NCBI GenBank assembly: GCA_964397045.1
Contig: CAYNHF010000034.1
Span: 158,185-222,184, forward strand
DNA from: CAYNHF01 sp964397045
Lineage (GTDB): Bacteria > Actinomycetota > Acidimicrobiia > Spongiisociales > UBA5794
Direction: 5' to 3'
Length of the DNA stretch: 64,000 nucleotides
Shown: positions 51,342 to 60,031 of the stretch, piece by piece
Numbering within the stretch: the first letter of the stretch is position 1
How the letters are laid out: each line of letters opens with the position of its first letter
Notes under the pieces: model-generated
The model's input: only the letters and a program-made list of their open reading frames with translations
What the model was told of the DNA's origin: nothing
Database searches by the model: none
Program-made: the position numbers and the translations under genes

Positions 51342-52661
51342 ATGTCAGCCGATTACCGATACGAGACCCTCCAGGTGCACGCCGGCCAGGAACCCGCGCC
51401 GGGAACGAACGCCAGGGCGGTCCCCATCTACCAGACCACGTCGTATACATTCGACGACTCCGGCCACGGGGCCCGCCTCTTTGCGCTCGAAGAGTTCGGG
51501 AACATCTACACACGGATCATGAATCCGACCACAGACGTCTTCGAGCAGCGGATCGCAGCGCTCGAGGGAGGAGCCGCCGCCGTAGCCACCGCCAGCGGAC
51601 AGGCCGCCCAGTTCACTGCACTCACCACGCTCGCCGGGGCAGGCGACAACATCATCTCGACCAGTTACCTCTACGGAGGCACCTACAACCAGTTCAAGGT
51701 GGCCTTCGCCCGGCTCGGCATCGAGGTGCGATTCGTCGAAGGTGACGACCCAGCCGAATTCACTGCCCTCGCCGACGACAACACCAAGGCGTTCTACGTC
51801 GAAACCATCGGCAACCCCCGCTTCAACGTCCCCGACCTGCCGGGACTGGCCGAGGCAGCGCATGAGACCGGGGTCCCGCTGGTGGTCGACAACACGTTCG
51901 GTGCGGCGGGCTACCTGTGCCGCCCGATCGACCACGGTGCCGACATTGTCGTGTCGTCTGCCACCAAGTGGATCGGCGGGCACGGCAACTCGATCGGCGG
52001 CGTCATCGTCGACTCAGGCAACTTCGATTGGCGCAACGGAAGGTTCCCGGTCTTCACCGAGCCGGCTCCCGGGTACCACGGGCTGGTGTTCACCGACGTG
52101 TTCGGCCCGGATGGTCCGTTCGGCAACATCGCCTTCGCCATCCGAGCTCGCGTCGAGGGACTGCGGGATCTCGGTGCTTCGTTGAGCCCGTTCAACTCGT
52201 TCCTGCTTCTCCAGGGGGTCGAAACGCTGTCGCTGCGGGTGCAGCGCCACGCCGACAACGCGCTCGAGCTGGCAGGCTGGCTTTCGGCCCACAACTCCGT
52301 GGCCTGGGTCGACTACCCGGGTCTGGAGGACCACCCCTATCACGAGAACGCCACGCGTATCCTGCGCAACGGGTACGGAGGGGTGCTGGCCTTCGGAATC
52401 GCAGGCGGGACGCTGGCAGCGCAGCGTTTCATCGACTCGGTCGAACTGGCTTCCCACCTCGCCAATGTGGGCGACGCCAAGACACTCGTCATTCACCCGG
52501 CTTCGACTACTCACCAGCAGCTCGATGCCGCAGAGCAAGGAGCTGCCGGCGTGTCCGACGACCTGATCCGGGTGTCGGTAGGCATCGAGCACATCGACGA
52601 CATCAAGGCCGACTTCGAAGCCGCGTTTGCCAGGGCCGGTCTGCGAGGCGCAGCAGCGTGA
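51342..52661 (+). CDS. metY: O-acetylhomoserine sulfhydrylase
   Basis: A 439-residue PLP enzyme of the Cys/Met metabolism family. It would make homocysteine from O-acetyl-homoserine and sulfide. TLQVHAGQEPAPGTNARAVPIYQTTSYTFDD is the classic start; the PLP Lys lies in DIVVSSATKWIGGHGNSIGGVI, and YLCRPIDHGAD precedes it. ASTTHQQL near the end is the substrate-carboxylate motif. The Shine-Dalgarno is AAGGGAGCA. metX follows with a 4-base overlap (GTGA), so the two form the direct sulfhydrylation route to methionine. Confidence 0.93.
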   Translation: MSADYRYETLQVHAGQEPAPGTNARAVPIYQTTSYTFDDSGHGARLFALEEFGNIYTRIMNPTTDVFEQRIAALEGGAAAVATASGQAAQFTALTTLAGAGDNIISTSYLYGGTYNQFKVAFARLGIEVRFVEGDDPAEFTALADDNTKAFYVETIGNPRFNVPDLPGLAEAAHETGVPLVVDNTFGAAGYLCRPIDHGADIVVSSATKWIGGHGNSIGGVIVDSGNFDWRNGRFPVFTEPAPGYHGLVFTDVFGPDGPFGNIAFAIRARVEGLRDLGASLSPFNSFLLLQGVETLSLRVQRHADNALELAGWLSAHNSVAWVDYPGLEDHPYHENATRILRNGYGGVLAFGIAGGTLAAQRFIDSVELASHLANVGDAKTLVIHPASTTHQQLDAAEQGAAGVSDDLIRVSVGIEHIDDIKADFEAAFARAGLRGAAA

Positions 52662-53725
52662 CGAACGGCGTCTCTCCCGATACCAGGTTCCTGGAACTCG
52701 GTGAGGCGTTCTTCCTCGAAGGAGGGGGAACGCTTCCCGACGTTCGCGTCGCGTACCGGACGTGGGGTGAACCCAGCCGAACGGCGGTGCTGGTCTGTCA
52801 TGCCCTGACGGGTTCGGCAGACGCAGACCACTGGTGGGGCGGGCTGTTCGGCTCGGGCCGTGTGCTCGATCCTGCTGAGTCATACATCGTGGCGGTCAAT
52901 GTGCTCGGCGGGGTGTATGGAACCACCGGCCCAACCGATCGACCGCAACCGGGTCAACCCTCGTATGGTCCCGATTTCCCGGCCGTCACGATCCGCGACA
53001 TGGTGCGGCTCCAGGCTCACCTGCTCGATCGACTGGGGGTCGAAAGTCTCGATCTCGCCATCGGCGGGTCCATGGGCGGCATGCAGGTCCTCGAGTGGGC
53101 CCGGCTCTATCCCGATCGAGTGGACGCCATCGTCCCCATCGGGGTCGCCGCCCGCCAGACCGCATGGGCAATTGGCCTGTCGGAGGCCCAGCGAACCGCG
53201 ATAACCAGCGATCAGCGTTATCGGGGCGGCCGCTACCAACCGGGGTTGGCTCCCGATGCCGGCCTGGGCACGGCACGCATGATCGCCATGCTCAGCTACC
53301 GCAGCCCGGGTGAGTTCGACACTCGGTTCGGAAGGGACGCCTCCGGCGACCTCTTCGCCGCCCAGTCCTATCTGCGCCACCAGGCTCGCAAGCTCGTAGA
53401 GCGCTTCGATGCCAACACCTACCTGACCCTGCTCGGGGCCATGGACTCGCACGACGTGACCCCGTCGCTCGAGTCCATGGAGACGCCCGCCCTGGTGGTC
53501 GGAATCGCTTCCGACGGTCTCTATCCGCTCGAGGAGGTTGCCGATCTCGCCGCACACCTCCCACGGGGACACCTCGGGGTTCTGAATGCCGCCCAGGGTC
53601 ACGACGCGTTCCTCATCGAAACCGGTCGGCTCAATCGGCTGGTGACAGGCTTCCGACGTCGCCTCGCGACAGGCTGGGAACCGGGACTGATGGAATCCAC
53701 CGCTCGCGGCGCCGCCTGGGCATAA
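52658..53725 (+). CDS. metX: Homoserine O-acetyltransferase
   Basis: A 355-residue alpha/beta hydrolase-fold transacetylase that makes O-acetyl-homoserine from acetyl-CoA. VAYRTWGEPSRTAVLVCHALTGSADA is the typical start; the catalytic Ser is in GGSMGGMQVLEW; the Asp and His are likely in VVGIASDGLYP and AAQGHDAFLIE. GTG start at 52658 overlaps the metY stop. Relatives with the same fold make O-succinyl-homoserine; sequence cannot fully exclude that, but MetY next to it favours acetyl. Confidence 0.9.
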   Translation: MTNGVSPDTRFLELGEAFFLEGGGTLPDVRVAYRTWGEPSRTAVLVCHALTGSADADHWWGGLFGSGRVLDPAESYIVAVNVLGGVYGTTGPTDRPQPGQPSYGPDFPAVTIRDMVRLQAHLLDRLGVESLDLAIGGSMGGMQVLEWARLYPDRVDAIVPIGVAARQTAWAIGLSEAQRTAITSDQRYRGGRYQPGLAPDAGLGTARMIAMLSYRSPGEFDTRFGRDASGDLFAAQSYLRHQARKLVERFDANTYLTLLGAMDSHDVTPSLESMETPALVVGIASDGLYPLEEVADLAAHLPRGHLGVLNAAQGHDAFLIETGRLNRLVTGFRRRLATGWEPGLMESTARGAAWA

Positions 53726-53912
53726 CCGCAGCACCCTGTCCGTCCAGCGACCGCACCGAACGAGGAGGGTGCCGGTCGTGTCGCACCCGGGTGGCGACAG
53801 CGTCATCTCACAGGGGCCGCCTCACCTCGAACCCATCGCTCGGCCGCTGCTGAGCATGGCCTGCACAATGGCGGGAATGACGCAGGGGTGGCCGCAACCG
53901 ACCTAGGCCCGG

Positions 53913-54407
53913 CTACAACGTCCAGCCGGTCAACGCCCGCAATTCGTCACGAGACAGGTGACCGATGGAACCGAGCAGAGCGCCGGCCTCTTCCGAAGTC
54001 ACCACGTCCGGGAAGTCGACCTCGAAACAGCCCCCTGGGAAGACGAGGGCCATGCCGCCGCCGACGGCTCCATGGACGAAGACCTCCGGATCGTTCGTCG
54101 GTTCCTGTTCCTCAGTGGTTTCACAGCTCTCCGTCAGCGTGGCACCGACGTCGACATCGTGGGTGTCGTTCTCGAAGACGACGAGAGCCTCGCCGCTCCG
54201 GGTCTCGATCGAGTCGATCAGCCAGCCGGGAGGAAGCTCCTCGAGACAGGGGATCGCAGACGAGGTCGGCACTGCCTGCGCGAACAGGATGAGACGACCA
54301 CGTTCTTCCGTGTCGCAGTCGATGGGGGTCCCCAACCTCACGTCCGTGGTCGAGCACGCGCCGACCAGGAGAGAAACCCAGACGAGCAATCCGATCCACC
54401 GTTTCAT
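53913..54407 (-). CDS. Small lipoprotein downstream of the kinase fusion
   Basis: A 164-residue lipoprotein: signal and lipobox LVWVSLLVGACS (Cys18), then a Cys-containing exported domain (DCDTEERGRLILFAQ, and LTESCETTEEQE). I do not recognise the family. The gene starts inside the stop of the kinase-fusion gene (ATGA, 54404-54407), so the two are coupled. Together they suggest a membrane signalling pair, but no role is proven. Confidence 0.7.
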   Translation of the reverse strand: MKRWIGLLVWVSLLVGACSTTDVRLGTPIDCDTEERGRLILFAQAVPTSSAIPCLEELPPGWLIDSIETRSGEALVVFENDTHDVDVGATLTESCETTEEQEPTNDPEVFVHGAVGGGMALVFPGGCFEVDFPDVVTSEEAGALLGSIGHLSRDELRALTGWTL

Positions 54408-56089
54408 AGCAACTCGCTCACGATCGATTGATTGAACCACAACAACCACAAGGCGAGCGCAGCCACTACGACGAGACCGAGAATCGCCAGAATGCGGCGC
54501 CGGGTCCACCGCTGGATGCTGATTGGCGCTCGCTGAGGTGCGAGGTCACGAAACTCCTGGAGTGGATCATGATCAAGCTGCTTGAGCGTCGTCCGCAGCT
54601 CACCCGGGATGGTGACGCTGTGCGTGGCGGCAAACGCCTCTGCCAATTCGTCTTCTGTGAATTGCTCCTGAGCCCGCCCGTAGATCTCCTGCGAAGAGTG
54701 ATGGGGCGAGAGCGAGAGCATCATGTTTGCCAGGTCAATCGCCTGGCGCCACGGGCTGGGTCGGATCTCCCCGAAGGCATGGTCAATGAGGGAGATGCCA
54801 TCTGGTCCGACCAGGACATTGGCCGGTTTGATATCCCGGTGGGCGAGGCCACCGTCCCACATCTTGGCGACCGTCGATATCGCGGTGTCGACCGTGGAAG
54901 TGTCGACATCGGCACCGGACATTTCTCCATAGCCGTCGAGGAACTCGGTGACGATCATGTACTCGCGGCCGGGGGTCAACTCCACAATCCCCATCGGCGC
55001 CGGAAGGGGGACCCCGGCGGCATCCATGAGCCGCATCACATGGTCCTCGTGTTCGGCGAGCCGACGTACCGTGCGGTAGGAAGACTCGTCTTCGAGGGAG
55101 CCGTACAGGATGGTTCTCCCCAGCTTGTACCAGCGGTCCGACCTCAGATGGTTCTTCGCATAGATCTTGCCGAAGACAAAGGTGCCATCTGACAGCGTGA
55201 GCCGCAGTGGCGTGGAGCCTCCGGAGCCCTCCAGGCCGAACGGCTCGACTGCTTCGACTTCGAGACCGATCTGGTCCCGCAGCGCGGCGACAATCGCCCC
55301 GATCCGCACCGGAGACAAATCGAGATGCGCCGTCTTGCCTCCGGCGTACGAGACTGGAAATACTGCATCCGGAGTGATGAATCGGAAGGCCAGCACCGCG
55401 GCGGCTACGGCCAGGATCTCGCCGGAGGCAACATCGGTGGCGCGATCGACGGCAAGGTAGGCCCTGGCAACGGCAAACGCCACAATCACCGCGGTCGCAC
55501 TCAATAGGGCTCGATGCCGCCACCTGCCGGGAACCGCCAGTGCGTACACCATCGCGATCAGAGTGACGGCAACTGCAGCACCGGGCAAGGAAGGCGCCGC
55601 GAAACCGGACCAGTCGGTGAGGATCTCGACCCCGTCCGGACGGGCTCGCGACATCGCGTTTGCCAGCCCAACGACCACAAGTTCTGTCCCGAGGATCACA
55701 ACGACAAACACGACAAGGTGACGCCAGCGAGTCGCGACCAACAAGACGATCACGGTGCCCCATCTCAGCACGGTCAGGAACCACTCCGTCCGCAGCGCAT
55801 CGACGGCGAGCGCAACGTCCGTGAGGGTGTCGCTGCGAATCGAAACGAACCAGTCGGTGATCGGTGCATCAAAGCTGTTCCACCAGTCCCCCGAACCCGG
55901 GGAGAAGTCCCCGGACGCGATGACGACGAGTATCAATCCCAGCACGATGGTTCCCGACAGCACCCACAACCAGCCCAGACCGGCGAACGGTTGCTTGGGT
56001 AGCGGCGCGGGCTCACCCGATGGACGCCTACGTCTCTGCGATCGCCCCCGAGGGATCGATCCAGCTTCCGTCGATCTCTTCCCGATCAT
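54404..56089 (-). CDS. Membrane protein: degenerate PAP2 domain fused to a kinase-like domain
   Basis: A 561-residue protein. The first 255 residues have about six helices and align in plan with PAP2 phosphatases, but the catalytic motifs are altered: the PSGH position reads APSLPGA and the SRxxLGxH...D position reads ARAYLAVDRATD, without the catalytic His. The second half is a protein-kinase-like domain: Lys in FVFGKIYAKNH, HRDIKPANVLV as catalytic loop, and LIDHAFGEI at the DFG position (DHA). A C-terminal helix follows (ILAILGLVVVAALALWLLWF). It may phosphorylate a membrane-bound small molecule or sense a lipid. Family function unknown. Confidence 0.8.
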   Translation of the reverse strand: MIGKRSTEAGSIPRGRSQRRRRPSGEPAPLPKQPFAGLGWLWVLSGTIVLGLILVVIASGDFSPGSGDWWNSFDAPITDWFVSIRSDTLTDVALAVDALRTEWFLTVLRWGTVIVLLVATRWRHLVVFVVVILGTELVVVGLANAMSRARPDGVEILTDWSGFAAPSLPGAAVAVTLIAMVYALAVPGRWRHRALLSATAVIVAFAVARAYLAVDRATDVASGEILAVAAAVLAFRFITPDAVFPVSYAGGKTAHLDLSPVRIGAIVAALRDQIGLEVEAVEPFGLEGSGGSTPLRLTLSDGTFVFGKIYAKNHLRSDRWYKLGRTILYGSLEDESSYRTVRRLAEHEDHVMRLMDAAGVPLPAPMGIVELTPGREYMIVTEFLDGYGEMSGADVDTSTVDTAISTVAKMWDGGLAHRDIKPANVLVGPDGISLIDHAFGEIRPSPWRQAIDLANMMLSLSPHHSSQEIYGRAQEQFTEDELAEAFAATHSVTIPGELRTTLKQLDHDPLQEFRDLAPQRAPISIQRWTRRRILAILGLVVVAALALWLLWFNQSIVSELL

Positions 56090-56287
56090 GTCAGGTGAAC
56101 CCCGTCCTCGACGCTACCCGTGTCGGCTGCGTCGCGCCTGTTCGAAGCCGTCGCGGTGGTCGGCAACTGCGACCTCGATCCTGACCGAATTGGACTCCTG
56201 TGCCGCGGACTTCGCCGAGCACCGGCGCGCCGCAGCTCGAAATGCGCTCCGAGCGAATGGTGAAGGCACTGCCGGACGCCCGGCTGC

Positions 56288-57136
56288 TCAGGCTCCCACG
56301 CTGGGTGCAGGCGAGCGGCTGCTTCGATTCAGCAGCGACTGGACCCCCATCACGACAAAGAAGAGCACGATCGGGACGACTGCCATCGTCGCCGAGCCCG
56401 ACGTGTCTGCGTGATAGCTGATGATGAGCCCCACCGCCACAGAAAGCACACCGATCACGGCCGCGAGCGCCATCATTGCCGGCACCCGCCGCACCAGCAA
56501 CGCAGCCGTCGCCGGGGGACCAACGAGCAGCCCGAATACCAGCAGCGTCCCCACCGTCTGGAAGGACCCGACGATGGCAAGGGTGATCAGCGCCAACAGG
56601 GCGCCATGGGCCAGCCGGGGACGCAGTCCGAGTAGTTGTGCCTTTTGCTCATTGAAGGCGAGCACCAGGAACGGCCGGTACATCACCACGGAGACCAGCA
56701 GTGTGATCGCCAGCACGATGGCAAGCATCACGACATCTCCGCTGGTGACTCCCAGGGCGTCACCGAACAGGATCCCAGTGAGCGCTGCGCTGTAGGTCGC
56801 GCTGCGCGAGATGAGGATCACCCCGAGGCCCAGCATGCCAACGAACAGCAGGCCGATGCCGGTGTCTTCCGAGAAGGCAGTCTGCCGATGCACGAGGTTG
56901 ATGCCGGCCACCATCACCACCGCGGCGACGGTCGCACCGATCAGCACGCTGAAGTCGAGCAGAACCGCGAGTGCGATCCCGGGAATTACCCCGTGCACAA
57001 GCGCGTCACCGAGAAAGGTCATCCCGCGGATCACTACCCAGGTGCCGACCAGTGCGAGCGCGACTGCAGCTAACGAACCTCCAATCAGGGCCCGCTGCTG
57101 CAATCCCAGCTCGAACGGTGCGGTCAACCAGTCCAT
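56288..57136 (-). CDS. znuB: Zinc/manganese ABC transporter permease
   Basis: A 282-residue permease of the ABC-3 (ZnuB/MntB) family with about eight helices. RGMTFLGDALVHGVIPGIALAVLL carries the family motif, and GSFQTVGTLLVFGLLVGPPATAALL the late one. The metal cannot be set by sequence alone, but the Zur-type box in its promoter region supports zinc. It is divergent from the zur-znuC operon; transcription from both sides would be repressed by one box. No substrate-binding protein gene is next to it. Confidence 0.85.
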   Translation of the reverse strand: MDWLTAPFELGLQQRALIGGSLAAVALALVGTWVVIRGMTFLGDALVHGVIPGIALAVLLDFSVLIGATVAAVVMVAGINLVHRQTAFSEDTGIGLLFVGMLGLGVILISRSATYSAALTGILFGDALGVTSGDVVMLAIVLAITLLVSVVMYRPFLVLAFNEQKAQLLGLRPRLAHGALLALITLAIVGSFQTVGTLLVFGLLVGPPATAALLVRRVPAMMALAAVIGVLSVAVGLIISYHADTSGSATMAVVPIVLFFVVMGVQSLLNRSSRSPAPSVGA

Positions 57137-57220
57137 GCTCGCGGCGCCTCGTGGGCCCCGATCTCCTCTCTTGCTCGCTTTGCTGGTGGGTCGCCGCGGC
57201 GGGCGAGCCCATCAGCAATC

Positions 57221-57239
57221 TATAATGAGAATCGTTCTC
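57221..57239 (+). promoter_or_regulatory. Zur/Fur box overlapping a TATAAT -10
   Basis: TATAAT (57221-57226) is followed at once by GAGAATCGTTCTC, a perfect inverted repeat GAGAA/TTCTC with the centre TCG. Such boxes bind Fur-family repressors. It lies between znuB (start 57136, minus) and the Fur-type gene (start 57275, plus), so it can repress both. Confidence 0.75.
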
Positions 57240-57274
57240 GCGATGCCACGAACCGTACTCAACAGGGGGCGCCG

Positions 57275-57715
57275 GTGACAACTCCCAGCATCGATCGCCA
57301 GATCGAGAAGAGCCTGCAGGACAAGGAGGTGCGGTACACCGCGGGGAGGCGGACCGTGGTCGCGGCGCTCGCGGCTGCGGACGGACCACGCTCGGCCGCG
57401 GAACTACACAGAGCGATCGGAGACGCCGTCCCGCTGTCATCTCTGTACCGAACGCTCACCGTGCTCCAGGAAGCGGACGTCGTGATGCCCCACTTCGGTG
57501 TGCACGGCCTCACTCGCTACGAACTCGCCGAGTGGCTGGCCGGCCACCATCACCATCTCATCTGCATCAGTTGCGGCGCGGTGGACGACATCGACCTTCC
57601 CCCGGCATATGAGAGGCGGGTGCAGACGCTGGTCGATGACATCAGCTCGATAGCTGCGTTCACCCCGGCCAGCCATGCCGTGGAGATCGAGGGCCGTTGC
57701 GCCAGGTGTGCATGA
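57275..57715 (+). CDS. zur: Fur family metal-sensing repressor (probable Zur)
   Basis: A 146-residue Fur-type protein. KEVRYTAGRRTVVAALAAADGPRSAAELHRAIGDAVPLSSLYRTLTVLQEADVV is the winged helix, and the metal sites are in HHHHLICISCGAVDD and GRCARC (structural Cys4). In this context zinc is the likely metal. GTG 57275 with AGGGGG upstream. It overlaps znuC by ATGA (57712-57715). It most likely represses its own operon and znuB through the box at 57221-57239. Confidence 0.88.
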   Translation: MTTPSIDRQIEKSLQDKEVRYTAGRRTVVAALAAADGPRSAAELHRAIGDAVPLSSLYRTLTVLQEADVVMPHFGVHGLTRYELAEWLAGHHHHLICISCGAVDDIDLPPAYERRVQTLVDDISSIAAFTPASHAVEIEGRCARCA

Positions 57716-58548
57716 GCGCCCTCGCCGCCCAAGCCAGAGATCTGGTGCTCACCTACGGAAGCACCGTGGCGGTCGCCCGCTCCTCGTTCACCATCCCAAG
57801 CGGAAGTGTCACCGCGATCATCGGACCCAACGGTTCCGGCAAGTCGACGGTGCTCAGCGCGATCGCCGGCCTGGTCGAACCTGCCGCTGGCAGCATCGAG
57901 GTGCCTGCGCGTCGCAGCGGTTCCCACCGCCTCGCGTACGTGCTGCAGACCACCAAGGTCAACGAGGCGTTGCCCGTCACCGTACGGGAGGTGGTCACGA
58001 TGGGCAGATACGCCGCAGCCGGCGCCTACCTGCGCCTCAATCGGGCAGATCGAGACGCGGTCGAATCCGCCATGGAGCGCACCGGGATCGGTGACCTCGC
58101 CTCGAGGCATCTGCATCACCTCTCCGGCGGCCAGCGGCAGAGGGTGTTCGTCGCCCAGGGCCTGGCCCAGGAGCACGATCTTCTGCTGCTCGACGAGCCG
58201 TTGACAGGGATCGACCTACCCACAGCCCAGGCCATCGACGCCATCATCCACGACGAGATCACCAGAGGATGCACGGTCGTACTCACCACCCACGATCTCT
58301 CCGAAGCCCGCGCTGCCGACCACGTCGTACTGCTGTCCGGCGCAGTCATTGCAGCCGGCGACCCGGAAATGGTGCTGACCGCGGCTCATATCAAGGCCGC
58401 GTACGGGCCATCACTCCTCCACGTTGACGAGGGTCGCGTCTTCCTCGACGACCCCGCCCACCAGCCGGTGGCGGGGCGTCACGTCCACGGAGAACGTACG
58501 ATCCACACGGAGTCTTCTCCCACCGACCTGCACCCGGACGGGCGATGA
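57712..58548 (+). CDS. znuC: Zinc/manganese ABC transporter ATP-binding protein
   Basis: A 278-residue ATPase of the metal (ABC-3) importers. Walker A GPNGSGKST, signature LSGGQRQR, Walker B LLLLDEPLTGID, switch His in TTHD. The C-terminal tail is His-rich (HVDEGRVFLDDPAHQPVAGRH), which could bind metal. It is coupled to the Fur-type gene and works with the divergent permease ZnuB. The next gene (FAD oxidoreductase) overlaps by ATGA although its role seems different. Confidence 0.86.
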   Translation: MSALAAQARDLVLTYGSTVAVARSSFTIPSGSVTAIIGPNGSGKSTVLSAIAGLVEPAAGSIEVPARRSGSHRLAYVLQTTKVNEALPVTVREVVTMGRYAAAGAYLRLNRADRDAVESAMERTGIGDLASRHLHHLSGGQRQRVFVAQGLAQEHDLLLLDEPLTGIDLPTAQAIDAIIHDEITRGCTVVLTTHDLSEARAADHVVLLSGAVIAAGDPEMVLTAAHIKAAYGPSLLHVDEGRVFLDDPAHQPVAGRHVHGERTIHTESSPTDLHPDGR

Positions 58549-59939
58549 CCGGTTTCGATGCAACGGTGGTGGGCGCCGGTCCCAACGGGCTGGCTGCCGC
58601 GGCCCAACTCACCGCCCGCGGCAGACGCGTGCTGGTGGTTGACGCGGCCGACGCGATCGGCGGGGGGGCCCGCACTGAGGAGTTGACGCTCCCGGGGTTT
58701 CACCACGACGTCTGTTCCGCGATTCATCCCATGGGCATTGCGTCACCCTTCTTCCGCGAGCTCGACCTGCAGGAGCGGGGACTCGAATGGATTCATCCCG
58801 ACATCCCGATGAGCCATCCGCTCGACAACGGGAACGCGGCCGGGTTGTACCGCAGCGTCGACGACACCTGCCGTGGTCTCGGCGAAGACGGGGACACATA
58901 TCGCAGCGCCATCGGCGGATTAGTGGACAACGCGGACGGCCTCGTCGCCAACCTGCTGGCCCCGGTCTCGGTTCCGACTCGCCAGCTGATCGCCACCGGC
59001 CGGTTCGGAGCAGTTGGTGCGCTGCCTGCTTCGCAACTCGCCGGAAGGTTCTCCACAACTGAGGCCAGGGCGCTCATCGCAGGGCTTGCGGCCCATGCGA
59101 TCAGCCCGCCCACCAGCGCATTCACCGGCGCGGTGGCGATGCTGTTCGCCGTCACCGCCCATGCCCGCGGCTGGCCGTTGGCCGGGGGTGGCTCGCGCGC
59201 CATCACGGACGCGCTCGCTTCGTTCGTGGTTGCAGGCGGCGGGAAGATCGAGATTGAGCGGTTCATCGAGAGCCGCGCCGACCTGGACCCGACCGATCTC
59301 CTCTTCCTCGACGTGATGCCCCCTGCAGCGCTCGCCATCCTCGGCGGCGGCGCCGGCGGCCGACCTACGCGTCGCCTGCGGCGCTGGAAGAGTGGGCCCG
59401 GCGTGTTCAAGATCGACCTGGCCCTCGACGGCCCGATCCCCTGGGCAGACGAAATCAGCCCGTGGGCAGGCACCGTGCACGTCGGCGGAACCTATGAAGA
59501 GATCGCGTATGCCGAAACTCAGGTTTCCAAGGGAGCGCACCCCGAGCGTCCGTTCGTTCTGGTTGCACAACAGTCGCAGTTCGATGCCGCCAGGGCGCCG
59601 GAAGGGCGGCATACTGCATGGGCGTACTGTCACGTGCCTGCCGGCTCGACGGTCGATATGACCGGGGCGATCGAGGCTCAGATCGAACGGTTTGCTCCCG
59701 GCTTCAGGGACACGATCCTCGCCACCCACACCATGGACCCTGCAGCGCTCGAGGCACATAACCCGAACTACATCGGCGGTGACATCGCGGGAGGCGCCTT
59801 CGGGATGCGCAAGCTGCTCCAGATCGGCAATCCGTACCGGCTGGCGGACGGTGTCTTCCTGTGCTCTTCGGCGACTCCCCCAGGTGCCGGGGTCCACGGG
59901 ATGTGCGGATACCACGCCGTCGAGGCTGCGCTGCGGTAG
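58545..59939 (+). CDS. Phytoene-desaturase-like FAD oxidoreductase
   Basis: A 464-residue COG1233-type flavoprotein. The FAD motif is TVVGAGPNGLAAAAQLTARGRRVLVVDAADAIGGGARTEELTLPGF and the C-terminal GVFLCSSATPPGAGVHGMCGYHAVEAAL closes the FAD site. The family contains carotenoid desaturases and isomerases as well as many enzymes of unknown substrate, so a carotenoid role is only a possibility. Its ATG overlaps the znuC stop by 4 bases. No carotenoid cluster is present nearby. Confidence 0.83.
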   Translation: MTGFDATVVGAGPNGLAAAAQLTARGRRVLVVDAADAIGGGARTEELTLPGFHHDVCSAIHPMGIASPFFRELDLQERGLEWIHPDIPMSHPLDNGNAAGLYRSVDDTCRGLGEDGDTYRSAIGGLVDNADGLVANLLAPVSVPTRQLIATGRFGAVGALPASQLAGRFSTTEARALIAGLAAHAISPPTSAFTGAVAMLFAVTAHARGWPLAGGGSRAITDALASFVVAGGGKIEIERFIESRADLDPTDLLFLDVMPPAALAILGGGAGGRPTRRLRRWKSGPGVFKIDLALDGPIPWADEISPWAGTVHVGGTYEEIAYAETQVSKGAHPERPFVLVAQQSQFDAARAPEGRHTAWAYCHVPAGSTVDMTGAIEAQIERFAPGFRDTILATHTMDPAALEAHNPNYIGGDIAGGAFGMRKLLQIGNPYRLADGVFLCSSATPPGAGVHGMCGYHAVEAALR

Positions 59940-60031
59940 TTCCACCGTGGGAAATCAAAGGTGAACGGCCGGCGCTCACGACGCGCGCCTGACTCTCCAT
60001 GGGCGGTCTGCTTGTGCGATCGCGTGCTTGC

